Assembly: GCA_947466075.1 (NCBI GenBank)
Contig: CANIBP010000054.1
Location: 1 to 43,168 of the forward strand
Length of the DNA stretch: 43,168 bases
Source: Verrucomicrobiaceae bacterium
Lineage (GTDB): Bacteria; Verrucomicrobiota; Verrucomicrobiia; Verrucomicrobiales; Verrucomicrobiaceae
Direction: 5' to 3'
Under the pieces are notes generated by a model, which saw nothing but the letters and a program-made list of their open reading frames with translations, did no database searches and was not told where the DNA came from. Below are positions 7,279 to 14,285 of this stretch, piece by piece; within the stretch, counting starts at the first letter, position 1, and each line of letters begins with the position of its first letter. The position numbers were made by a program, and so were the translations under genes.

Positions 7279-8139
7279 ATGACTGCCATCAAAAATCTCA
7301 CCGCGCTGCTCGTGCTCAGCTTCCTCGCCTCCGGCGTGCTGGGCTGGTTCCTGTTTCAATCACGCTCAGATCTCACGGCCCTGCGCTCCGACCTGGAGCA
7401 CCTCAAAGCTGAGCACATCGATGAACTAAAGAGCAAAGAGGCTGAGTTCCAGCGCACCCTCAGTGCTCAGGCTGATCAGCATCAGAAGATGATCACCGCG
7501 CTCAATGACGAGAACGAAAAGAAGATCGATGCCCTGCGCAAAGGCGAGCGCCAGCGCCTCGCCACCGCCGCGAAGGAGTTTGAAAACATCTTCGAGGGCA
7601 ACAAGACCACGCTGCAATACATCGACCTGCTGGAGGACAAGGTGAAGGCTGGTCAAACGCTCTCAAAGGCCGAAGTGGAAAAACTCAGCATCATCACCAC
7701 CGGTCTCGGTTACCTGAAGAAGCAATATCAGAAGCCCATGCAGGAGTTTCAGGAACTGGCGAACTACTTTGAAGCCCAGGCTTCGAAGCAGATCACGAAA
7801 CCCAAAGGCGGCTTCTTCAAGCGCCTGTTCAGCTCCGACTTCCGCGAAGCCGAAAAAGAATACCTCCGCCAGGAAGGCGCCAAGGAAGCCTTCGAACAGG
7901 CGCAGGGCAAGTTCTCCACCACCTACATGCAGGCGCAGAAGGTCATGGGCTCCGTGAATCTCGATGCTGACGCGCAACTCCAGAAGCTGCACGCCTACAT
8001 CGACGACAAGCAGCAGATGAACGCCGAAGACCTCAGTTCCTTCTTCGACAAGGCCCGCAAAGCCCTGCGTACGCATCAAGACGTGCTCGACTTCGAGCCA
8101 GATGCGCCGCTGCTGCCAGTGCCGAAGCCGCAGCCGTGA
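7279..8139 (+). CDS. membrane-anchored coiled-coil protein, unknown
   Basis: A 286-residue protein starting at ATG 7279 (MTAIKNLTALLVLSF); earlier in-frame starts lack family-like sequence. One N-terminal TM segment spans about residues 6-27. A long charged helical region with heptad-like pattern follows (about 30-120), then a further helical region including FFKRLFSSDFREAEKEYLRQ. The rest is Lys-, Glu- and Gln-rich and ends in a Pro-rich tail. No enzymatic motif is seen. It may be an inner-membrane structural or scaffold protein facing the periplasm or cytoplasm. The following small membrane gene begins 23 bp downstream. Confidence 0.7.
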   Translation: MTAIKNLTALLVLSFLASGVLGWFLFQSRSDLTALRSDLEHLKAEHIDELKSKEAEFQRTLSAQADQHQKMITALNDENEKKIDALRKGERQRLATAAKEFENIFEGNKTTLQYIDLLEDKVKAGQTLSKAEVEKLSIITTGLGYLKKQYQKPMQEFQELANYFEAQASKQITKPKGGFFKRLFSSDFREAEKEYLRQEGAKEAFEQAQGKFSTTYMQAQKVMGSVNLDADAQLQKLHAYIDDKQQMNAEDLSSFFDKARKALRTHQDVLDFEPDAPLLPVPKPQP

Positions 8140-8162
8140 TTTTGAGTATTCACAGCGCACTC

Positions 8163-8636
8163 ATGACGCGATTCCCGAAAATAAGACGACTGATTAGCGC
8201 ATCAGCGATTGTTGTGCCGTGTCTTATATTCTCCTCGTTCCTGTTATTTGCCAGTGGCTCGTATATCTTGAGCGTAGTTGTCGTCGTCTTGGCGTTCATA
8301 TTATTCTTGGCCTTCCCTCCATTTATTGCTATCCGCCAGAGTTTGCCGCCAAATCCCGAAAATCATGTCACTGGCATTTGCCAATGGGTGCACTTCACTG
8401 CGAAGAATTTCGTTTTCTTCTGGGCGATCATCCAGCCTGAGTTCACCGCATTCCAAGTTCGGGTTATTCACGGTGGCGCGCTTTGGGATTGGAAGCTCAT
8501 CGCGCCAATAGCCATTCTGACCGCTTACTACATTTATATTGGGATAAGGAGAGTTCCCCAGATTTCAGACAGAGCGATCTATTCGTATCTCACATCAAGC
8601 ACATTTGAAGATCAGCACCAATCCCCGAAGCAATGA
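8163..8636 (+). CDS. small hydrophobic membrane protein, unknown
   Basis: 157 residues from ATG 8163; a GTG at 8136 overlapping the previous stop is an alternative start. Three hydrophobic stretches are visible: about residues 13-55 (probably two passes), about 85-95 and about 118-135. The base composition is more AT-rich than that of the neighbours, which suggests a different origin or relaxed selection. I recognise no family. It runs co-directionally after the coiled-coil gene and converges on hflC. Confidence 0.5.
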   Translation: MTRFPKIRRLISASAIVVPCLIFSSFLLFASGSYILSVVVVVLAFILFLAFPPFIAIRQSLPPNPENHVTGICQWVHFTAKNFVFFWAIIQPEFTAFQVRVIHGGALWDWKLIAPIAILTAYYIYIGIRRVPQISDRAIYSYLTSSTFEDQHQSPKQ

Positions 8637-8681
8637 GCGACTGCACCAACGTTCTGGATTAGTCGTCAATCTCAAACTCTC

Positions 8682-9731
8682 CTACCTACCCACTTCCAAC
8701 AACGTCGGCAGCTTGTTCAGCGGCGTGAATTCCACACTGCCGCCCGTCGCTGCCTTGGCCTGCGGGTTGCTTGATTTCAAATAGCGGAACAGTTCGCTGT
8801 CGGTGGTGAAGATCATCGTCGTGTCGCTGGTGATAAGCTTCTTGTAGGTTTCCATCGTCTTGAGGAACTCAAAGAGCTGTGCTGCTTCGGGCGTCTGATT
8901 GTAGGCCTTCGCGTAAATCTCCGTGGCCTTCGCGTCCGCCGTACCTTCGAGCTCTTGCACTTTGCGATATGCCTCGGATTCAATCGTGGCTAGGTCGCGC
9001 TCGCGTTCGCCATTAATGGTGGCCGCTGCCCCTTCGCCCTCGGCGCGGTGCAGCTTGGCGATCTGTTCACGCTCGCTGATCATGCGCAGGTGAATCGACT
9101 GGCTCACCGACGGATCGTAGTCGATGCGCTTGAAGCGCACGTCGAGCAGCTTGATGCCATAGCCCTCAACTTTGGGAATGGCGTTCCTGAGCACTTCAGC
9201 CTCGAGTTCCACTCGACCAAAATTGATCGGTGGCAGCACGCCGATGCGCGCATCGGCACTGGAAGGAGTGCTGCCGACGCTGGAACTGTTGTCCACATCA
9301 CGCACCGCTTTGCGGTCCTTGGTCGTGCGCACCGCCTCGATGAAATCATGCTTGGCGATGACGATGCGCGTCTCGCTGGCCAAAATGTCATCAAGCCGTG
9401 ACAAAGCACGACGTTCGTCGGTGAGTTGGCGGAAGAACACCAGTGGGTCGGCGATTTCCCAACGGCCAAACACATCCACCACGACGATGACCTTGTCCTT
9501 GGTGGTCATGGGAGTGGAGGCACCGTCCCACTCCAGCACGCGCTTGTCGATGCGGTTCACCGCTTGAATGAAGGGCGTTTTCCAGTGCAATCCGGCCGTT
9601 TTGACCGGCTCTCCGACCGGCTTGCCGAATTGGGTGACGACGACCTGCTCCGTTTCGTTCACGGTGTACAAGCCGGAACCGAGCACAATGCTCAGTGCGA
9701 GGAGAACAATTAGAGTGACAGTGGCTTTCAT
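8682..9731 (-). CDS. hflC: HflC-like SPFH/band-7 membrane protein
   Basis: 349 residues: an N-terminal TM segment (about residues 5-22), then a band-7/SPFH domain beginning VNETEQVVVTQFGKPVG. Further conserved parts are GLHWKTPFIQAVNRIDKRVLEWDG, ALSRLDDILASETR and the helical REQIAKLHRAEGEGAAATIN-type stalk. HflC pairs with HflK to form a large cage around FtsH at the inner membrane and tempers its proteolysis of membrane proteins. Here hflC follows hflK with an ATGA overlap, the usual gene order. A segment near residues 145-165 (SSSVGSTPSSADA) is a small insertion rich in Ser. The assignment is strong. Confidence 0.9.
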   Translation of the reverse strand: MKATVTLIVLLALSIVLGSGLYTVNETEQVVVTQFGKPVGEPVKTAGLHWKTPFIQAVNRIDKRVLEWDGASTPMTTKDKVIVVVDVFGRWEIADPLVFFRQLTDERRALSRLDDILASETRIVIAKHDFIEAVRTTKDRKAVRDVDNSSSVGSTPSSADARIGVLPPINFGRVELEAEVLRNAIPKVEGYGIKLLDVRFKRIDYDPSVSQSIHLRMISEREQIAKLHRAEGEGAAATINGERERDLATIESEAYRKVQELEGTADAKATEIYAKAYNQTPEAAQLFEFLKTMETYKKLITSDTTMIFTTDSELFRYLKSSNPQAKAATGGSVEFTPLNKLPTLLEVGR

Positions 9732-10732
9732 CGTGCTGCGGGTTTGGGCTGAGGTTGCGGAACTGCCTGACGCAGATTCATGAGTGGCAGGAACGAGGAG
9801 GCCTTTTCATCCAGGATGATCTTGCCCGGCACCTGCGCCAGCACCTCACTCATGGTTTCCAAATAGAGACGCTGTTTGGTAACCTCGGGTGCCTTGAGAT
9901 ATTCGGCCAAGACGGATTTGAAACGAGCGGCGTCGCCCTCCGCTTCATTGACGCGTTTGGCCACGTAGCCTTCGGCCGCTTTGATTTTTTGATCCGCCTC
10001 ACCCTTGGCGCGAGGAATGATCTGATAATACTCACCGCTGGCTTTATTGATGGTGGATTCCTTCTCCTGCTTGGCTCGGTTCACATCGCTGAAGCTGGCC
10101 TGCACATCGGCGGGCGGGTTGATGTTGCCGAGTTGAATTTGATCAATACGCACCCCCATGCTCAGCGCGATCACCAGTTCACGCAGACGTTCCGCGCATT
10201 TGGTTTCCATCTCCTGGCGGCCAATGGTGAGCACTTCATCTACTGTTCGGTCACCCACCACCTCGCGCATCACTGCCTGCGAAAGATCACGGAGCGTAGG
10301 CAAAGGCTCGCGAAAATTAAACACATAGGCCACGGGATCGCTGATGTGATACTGCACCACCCATTCCACCAGCGCGGTGTTCAGATCGCCGGTGACCATG
10401 TTTTTCTCCTCCTCTTGGTCGCGATAATCTTGCGAGTATTGGTAGGGATTGGTGGCACCACGAGTTCCAAAGCCAAATTCAAGCTTCTGCTGACGCAGAA
10501 TCTCCACCAGCGTGATCTGATCAATGCCCCATGGCAGTTTGATGTGCAGACCGGGGTCTTCCGTTTTCAAATAACCGCCAAACCGCTGCACCACTGCCAC
10601 GGATTCTGCGGGAACTTGGTAGATGCCGGAGAATAGGCCGATGGCAATCATCAGCACGCCAAAGCCAATGAGAATGCGGCGTGGATCAAGCTTGATCTGC
10701 GGCGCATTCGGGAAGGGTCGTATGTCGCTCAT
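9728..10732 (-). CDS. hflK: HflK-like SPFH/band-7 membrane protein
   Basis: 334 residues: a short cytoplasmic N-terminus, a TM segment at about residues 20-40 (ILIGFGVLMIAIGLFSGIY), then the band-7 domain. That domain includes VPAESVAVVQRFGGYLKTED, PGLHIKLPWGID, VTGDLNTALVEWVVQYHI and the HflK-like SQAVMREVVGDRTVDEVL. The Gly-rich N-terminal tail of proteobacterial HflK is missing, as is common outside Proteobacteria. It works with HflC as the FtsH-modulating complex. Its start lies 47 bp downstream of the DenD-like gene on the same strand. ATG 10732 is taken as the start. Confidence 0.9.
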   Translation of the reverse strand: MSDIRPFPNAPQIKLDPRRILIGFGVLMIAIGLFSGIYQVPAESVAVVQRFGGYLKTEDPGLHIKLPWGIDQITLVEILRQQKLEFGFGTRGATNPYQYSQDYRDQEEEKNMVTGDLNTALVEWVVQYHISDPVAYVFNFREPLPTLRDLSQAVMREVVGDRTVDEVLTIGRQEMETKCAERLRELVIALSMGVRIDQIQLGNINPPADVQASFSDVNRAKQEKESTINKASGEYYQIIPRAKGEADQKIKAAEGYVAKRVNEAEGDAARFKSVLAEYLKAPEVTKQRLYLETMSEVLAQVPGKIILDEKASSFLPLMNLRQAVPQPQPKPAAR

Positions 10733-10779
10733 GCCATGAGGCTACCGCAATCCAAGCGGCAAGCAACATGCGTGAAAGC

Positions 10780-11748
10780 TCACTTCTTTCCAAAGTCTGC
10801 CAAATATTGTTCCACAATCACCTTCAGCTCTGGCGGACGCGGCAGACCGATGGCCTCGGCGCGTGCGCCATCCACCTGCTGCGGCCAGTTATCTACGATG
10901 CCTTGAATGCGCGCGTCGAAGGCATCCACAATCGGCCCCAGCGTGATGCCACGCTCCGCCGCGACCTCTTGAATCACCTTCTCCGCGATCTGCGATGTCA
11001 CTCGATGCGCCGGCAGCACATAAGCGCGATCTTTGCCGAGTTTGGTTTCATCGACTTCACTCAAAGCAATAAACGACTCGATCACCGTGCGATAACCCGT
11101 CATCGGATGCGGCTGCTCACGACGAATCGGCAGGTTGCAGACTTCGCCATTGAGCGGCTCACGAAACATCCCGCTCGCCCAGCTCGATGCAGCGGCGTTC
11201 GGTTTGCCAGGACGCACGATCACCGTCGGCAGGCGCACGCTGCGACCGTCAAAGTGGCCTTTGCGCGTGTGATCGTTCACCATCATCTCGCAGATCGCCT
11301 TCATCATGCCGTAGGTCGTCTGCGGGAGTTGCTTCGTGAGGTCGGACATCATCTGTGACATATCGATGCCGCCATAGCACGCCACACTGCTCGCAAACAC
11401 GACACGCGGCCTGCCTCCCGCCGCTCTTGCTGCTTCAAACACGTTTCTGCCGCCATCCAAGTTCACACGCATCGCATCATCGAAGCGTTCCTCGCACTCA
11501 CCGCTCACCATCGAGGCCAGGTGGAAGATCACATCGAACTTCGATCCCGTGGCGGCAAACACCGTCGCCCGGTCGCCAATGTCACCCTTCACGTGCTTAA
11601 CTCGTGCATCCGTCGGCTCACCGCGAAAAAACGCATCCAGCAGCACCATTTCCGTGATCGGCTTGCCGCACCAGGTGTCGCGTTCCAGGAGCTTCTGTGC
11701 GAGTTGGGAGCCAAGAAAGCCGCCGCCGCCGGTAATGATGATTTTCAT
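10780..11748 (-). CDS. denD: NAD-dependent epimerase/dehydratase family, D-erythronate dehydrogenase-like
   Basis: 322 residues from ATG 11748; the frame stays open further upstream, but that extension is shadow coding. The extended-SDR fold shows the NAD motif TGGGGFLG (residues 6-13), the acidic residue after strand 2 (LLDAFF) and HLASMVSGECE. The active site is SSVACYGG with YGMMK (YxxxK). Substrate-loop features PTVIVRPGKPNAAASSWASG and GYRTVIESF resemble DenD, which oxidises D-erythronate to 2-oxo-D-erythronate in acid-sugar catabolism. The divergent neighbour is a beta-hydroxyacid dehydrogenase, fitting that pathway. A sugar-nucleotide epimerase role is less likely. The symbol is given with moderate confidence. 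Confidence 0.7.
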   Translation of the reverse strand: MKIIITGGGGFLGSQLAQKLLERDTWCGKPITEMVLLDAFFRGEPTDARVKHVKGDIGDRATVFAATGSKFDVIFHLASMVSGECEERFDDAMRVNLDGGRNVFEAARAAGGRPRVVFASSVACYGGIDMSQMMSDLTKQLPQTTYGMMKAICEMMVNDHTRKGHFDGRSVRLPTVIVRPGKPNAAASSWASGMFREPLNGEVCNLPIRREQPHPMTGYRTVIESFIALSEVDETKLGKDRAYVLPAHRVTSQIAEKVIQEVAAERGITLGPIVDAFDARIQGIVDNWPQQVDGARAEAIGLPRPPELKVIVEQYLADFGKK

Positions 11749-11771
11749 GCGTGTGTTGGGAAGGAGTTTGC

Positions 11772-11790
11772 CATCAGGCACTGCCTGATG
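11772..11790. promoter_or_regulatory. perfect 19-bp palindrome, probable operator
   Basis: CATCAGGCACTGCCTGATG is a perfect inverted repeat of 9-bp arms around one central C. It lies within the 55-bp divergent spacer between the DenD-like gene and the beta-hydroxyacid dehydrogenase gene. Size, symmetry and place are those of a dimeric repressor or activator site controlling both genes. A half-site ATCAGGC recurs at 13525-13531 upstream of the GntR gene. The regulator is unknown. Confidence 0.6.
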
Positions 11791-11803
11791 TGAGTTCGCC
11801 GAC

Positions 11804-12676
11804 ATGAGCAAGCCACTCGCAGGACACAAGATCGGATTCGTCGGACTCGGCAACATGGGTCGGGCCAACGCACGCCATTTGCACGAGGCGGGAGCCGATG
11901 TCGTCGTCTGGAACCGAAGTGATGCTCCCGCCGAGGCCGCTGTGGCGCTTGGAATGCGTCGCGCCGCCTCGCTGCCCGATCTTGCCCGCGAAATCGGACC
12001 CGGCGTCATCTGCATCAACCTCACCATGACCGATGTCGTCGAAAACGTCGTCTTTGGCACTGGCGGCCTGATCGAAGGGCTGCACAAAGATGCCCTCATC
12101 ATCGACTTCGGCACCACCGGCGTCCCCGAGACCAAAAAATGGGCCGAACGCGTGAATTGGGTCGATGCGCCCGTCTCCGGAGGTCAAGTCGGTGCCGAAG
12201 CCGCCACGCTCACCATCATGGCCGGCGGCAGTGACGCGAATTTTCAGCGCGCCTTGCCGATTTTCCAAGCCTGCGGCAAAAACATCACCCATCTCGGCCC
12301 CAGCGGGGCAGGGCAGGTGACCAAGCTCGCCAATCAGCTCATCGTCGCCCAAACTATCGACGCCGTGGCCCAGGCCCTGCGCATGGCTGAACTCTCCGGC
12401 GTCGATCCCGCCCTCGTCCGCAAAGCCCTTCTCGGCGGCTTCGCCGAAAGCCGCATTCTTGATCTTCATGGCGACCGCATGGTCCGCCGTGACTTCGCCC
12501 CCGGCGGCCGTGCCACCCTCCAGCTCAAAGACGTCCGCCTCATGTCCCAGCTCGCCGATTCTGTCGGCCTCGATTCACCCACGCTCAAGAACTCCCTCGC
12601 CCAATGGGAAAAATTCGTTCACGAAAAGGGCTTCGGCGATCTCGATCATAGCGGCTTGTTCCGCCTCTATGAGTGA
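11804..12676 (+). CDS. NAD(P)-dependent beta-hydroxyacid dehydrogenase
   Basis: 290 residues. The N-terminal Rossmann motif is VGLGNMG (GxGxxG, about residues 13-19), followed by VVVWNRS. The substrate signature is WVDAPVSGGQVGAE (about 119-132), and the catalytic-lysine segment is GAGQVTKLANQLIVA (about 167-181, K in KxxxN). These place it in the 3-hydroxyisobutyrate / tartronate semialdehyde / L-threonate dehydrogenase family, whose members oxidise or reduce small hydroxy acids in the cytoplasm. It is divergent from the DenD-like gene across a palindrome, which suggests a shared acid-sugar pathway. Its TGA abuts the TGA of the convergent SDR gene. The exact substrate is unknown. Confidence 0.85.
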   Translation: MSKPLAGHKIGFVGLGNMGRANARHLHEAGADVVVWNRSDAPAEAAVALGMRRAASLPDLAREIGPGVICINLTMTDVVENVVFGTGGLIEGLHKDALIIDFGTTGVPETKKWAERVNWVDAPVSGGQVGAEAATLTIMAGGSDANFQRALPIFQACGKNITHLGPSGAGQVTKLANQLIVAQTIDAVAQALRMAELSGVDPALVRKALLGGFAESRILDLHGDRMVRRDFAPGGRATLQLKDVRLMSQLADSVGLDSPTLKNSLAQWEKFVHEKGFGDLDHSGLFRLYE

Positions 12677-13432
12677 TCACGAATGCATCACCTGCCCGCC
12701 GTCGATGTTGATCGTCTGGCCGGTGATGTTCTTCGCGTGATCCGAGGCCAAAAACGTCGCCATCGCCGCATATTCGTCTGGCATCTGCCAGCGGCCGAGG
12801 TGGGAGACTTTCTTGATCTTCTCCGCTGCCCATTCGTCGAAGCTCTGGCGTTGGCTTTCAGGCAGTTTCTTCTGCCCGGCGGCCCAAATCGACTGGTTCA
12901 ACTCCGTTTTCACCATGCCGGGGGCCAGCGCGTTCACACGAATGTTATGTGGACCGAGATCTTTGGCCGCGCATTGGGTGAAATTGATCAGCGCCGCCTT
13001 TGACGCGCTGTAAGGCGGATCGGTCTGCGACCCCATCTGCCCGGCTACGGAGACGAGAAACAGCATCGAGCCGCCGCCACGCTCGATAAGCTTCGGAGCA
13101 AACGCGTGCGCCACATTCACCGCGCCGATGAGGTTCACCTCCAGCACCCGCGCCCAGTCGGACGGTTCCAGATTCCAAAATGGAAAGCCAAACTTTCCGG
13201 AGCCAATCCCCACGCAGAACACGACGTGATCGACCGCCTCAAAGCCCGCCGCGAAGTTTTTCACTTCCTCATAACTTGTCACATCACCGGTCGTAATGAA
13301 GTCCGCTCCAGATTCGCGATCAAAGCCACGCACCGAGCAGCCCTCGGCCACAAAGCCATCTGCAATCGCCTGGCCAATGCCTCGGGCGGCTCCAAAAACA
13401 GCAATCGACTGACCTTCGAGATTCAATTTCAT
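12677..13432 (-). CDS. short-chain dehydrogenase/reductase (SDR)
   Basis: A 251-residue classical SDR. Cofactor motif GAARGIG (residues 14-20), then FDRESGADFITTGDVTS; a valine-rich VVFCVGIG strand takes the NNAG-like position. The catalytic residues are in LVSVAGQMG (Ser) and YSASKAALINF (YxxxK), followed by VNALAPGMVKTE and the C-terminal GQTINIDGGQVMH. Members oxidise or reduce alcohols, sugars or polyols with NAD(P). The gene is divergent from the GntR regulator over 129 bp, so it is a likely target. It converges on the hydroxyacid dehydrogenase with no intergenic base. Substrate unknown. Confidence 0.88.
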   Translation of the reverse strand: MKLNLEGQSIAVFGAARGIGQAIADGFVAEGCSVRGFDRESGADFITTGDVTSYEEVKNFAAGFEAVDHVVFCVGIGSGKFGFPFWNLEPSDWARVLEVNLIGAVNVAHAFAPKLIERGGGSMLFLVSVAGQMGSQTDPPYSASKAALINFTQCAAKDLGPHNIRVNALAPGMVKTELNQSIWAAGQKKLPESQRQSFDEWAAEKIKKVSHLGRWQMPDEYAAMATFLASDHAKNITGQTINIDGGQVMHS

Positions 13433-13437
13433 GCCTC

Positions 13438-13466
13438 AGTATGCGACAGTCTTCCTCATCATGCAA
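13438..13466 (-). promoter_or_regulatory. candidate promoter of the SDR gene
   Basis: On the minus strand TTGCAT (13466-13461), a 17-bp spacer and CATACT (13443-13438) form a sigma-70-like pair. Transcription would start about at the SDR ATG (13432), giving a leaderless or nearly leaderless mRNA. The match to consensus is moderate. Confidence 0.3.
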
Positions 13467-13505
13467 AAGACGGTGTTTAGTGCGCAGAAAAACTCTGCGG
13501 ACTAT

Positions 13506-13527
13506 CTTTCTGGGAAAGATCATGATC
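13506..13527. promoter_or_regulatory. overlapping palindromes in the SDR-GntR divergent spacer
   Basis: CTTTC-TGG-GAAAG (13506-13518) and GATCATGATC (13518-13527) are adjacent perfect dyads between the SDR and GntR genes. Either could be an operator or activator site. No known regulator consensus is claimed. Confidence 0.3.
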
Positions 13528-13541
13528 AGGCTTTTCGTAAC

Positions 13542-13552
13542 TGGTCCTACCA
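13542..13552. promoter_or_regulatory. FadR/GntR-type operator at the GntR gene
   Basis: TGGTCCTACCA is a dyad of TGGT and ACCA arms around CCT. It matches the TGG-N5-CCA pattern of FadR-subfamily operators such as E. coli FadR sites, and lies 9 bp before the regulator's ATG. It also overlaps a -10-like TACCAT (13548-13553), so binding would block transcription of the regulator and of the cluster that follows. Binding is inferred. Confidence 0.55.
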
Positions 13553-13561
13553 TTCGACCAC

Positions 13562-14272
13562 ATGACCGGCGCTTCTTTTGAATACATCCTCCGCTCACCC
13601 ACTTTGGTGGAGAAGGTTTGTCAGCAGTTGGCTGCGATGCTGAGAGTTGATCCTGGGCATGAGGCAAAATTACCGGCTGAGCGGGAGCTGGCGGTGAAGC
13701 TCGGGGTGAGTCGGAATGTGTTGCGAGAGGCGACGAAGCGGCTGGAGCTTCAGGGGCTGCTGGAGATTCGGCAGGGTCAGGGGACGCGTGTGGTGGACCG
13801 TTTGCACAAGCCGATCTCGGCCTCGCTGGAGCTGCTGGTGCCCAAAGAAAAGGAGCGGATGCGGCAGCTTTTTCAGGTGCGCTACATGATCGAGCCTCAC
13901 AATGCGCAGCGTGCAGCGCAGCATGCGACTCGTTCCCAGATGAAACGTATCGAAGCCGCTCACGACTGTCTGCTCGCAGCTTCCAATGCCGAAGCCTTGG
14001 TGGTGGCGGATATGGAGTTTCACCGTGCGATTGCCGATGCTTCAGGAAACCAAATCGCGAGGTTATTGCTGGAGTCGTTGGCGGAACTCCGTGAGGCGAG
14101 TCATGCCAAGGGCTATCGCGGACGCACAAGTGACCGAACTGAGGATGAGCACTTGGTGATTTTGACGGCGATTCGTGATCGGCAGAGTGAAGCGGCCAGA
14201 CGGGCGATGGAGAAGCACCTGCTCCGCGCCAGCGAGGACCTTGGCTTCTCGGCACAAGACATCTCTGAATAA
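13562..14272 (+). CDS. GntR-family regulator with FCD domain (FadR subfamily)
   Basis: 236 residues. The winged helix is at about 10-80, with PAERELAVKLGVSRNVLREA and a wing GLLEIRQGQGTRVVD. The FCD effector domain spans about 95-225 and contains RYMIEPHNAQRAAQH, DMEFHRAIADASGN (the Asp and His of the metal site) and EDEHLVILTAI and AMEKHL, which supply further His ligands. Such regulators usually repress carboxylate or sugar-acid catabolism and are released by the substrate. A FadR-like operator lies just upstream. The DUF1501 gene starts 13 bp downstream, so this gene probably heads cluster A, while the divergent SDR is a second possible target. Confidence 0.88.
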   Translation: MTGASFEYILRSPTLVEKVCQQLAAMLRVDPGHEAKLPAERELAVKLGVSRNVLREATKRLELQGLLEIRQGQGTRVVDRLHKPISASLELLVPKEKERMRQLFQVRYMIEPHNAQRAAQHATRSQMKRIEAAHDCLLAASNAEALVVADMEFHRAIADASGNQIARLLLESLAELREASHAKGYRGRTSDRTEDEHLVILTAIRDRQSEAARRAMEKHLLRASEDLGFSAQDISE

Positions 14273-14285
14273 CCCTTCCAATTCT

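Noticed and set aside
10780..12135. Extended 451-residue version of the DenD-like protein
   Set aside because: The extra 129 N-terminal residues are antisense to the divergent hydroxyacid dehydrogenase and precede the true Rossmann start MKIIITGGGGFLG.
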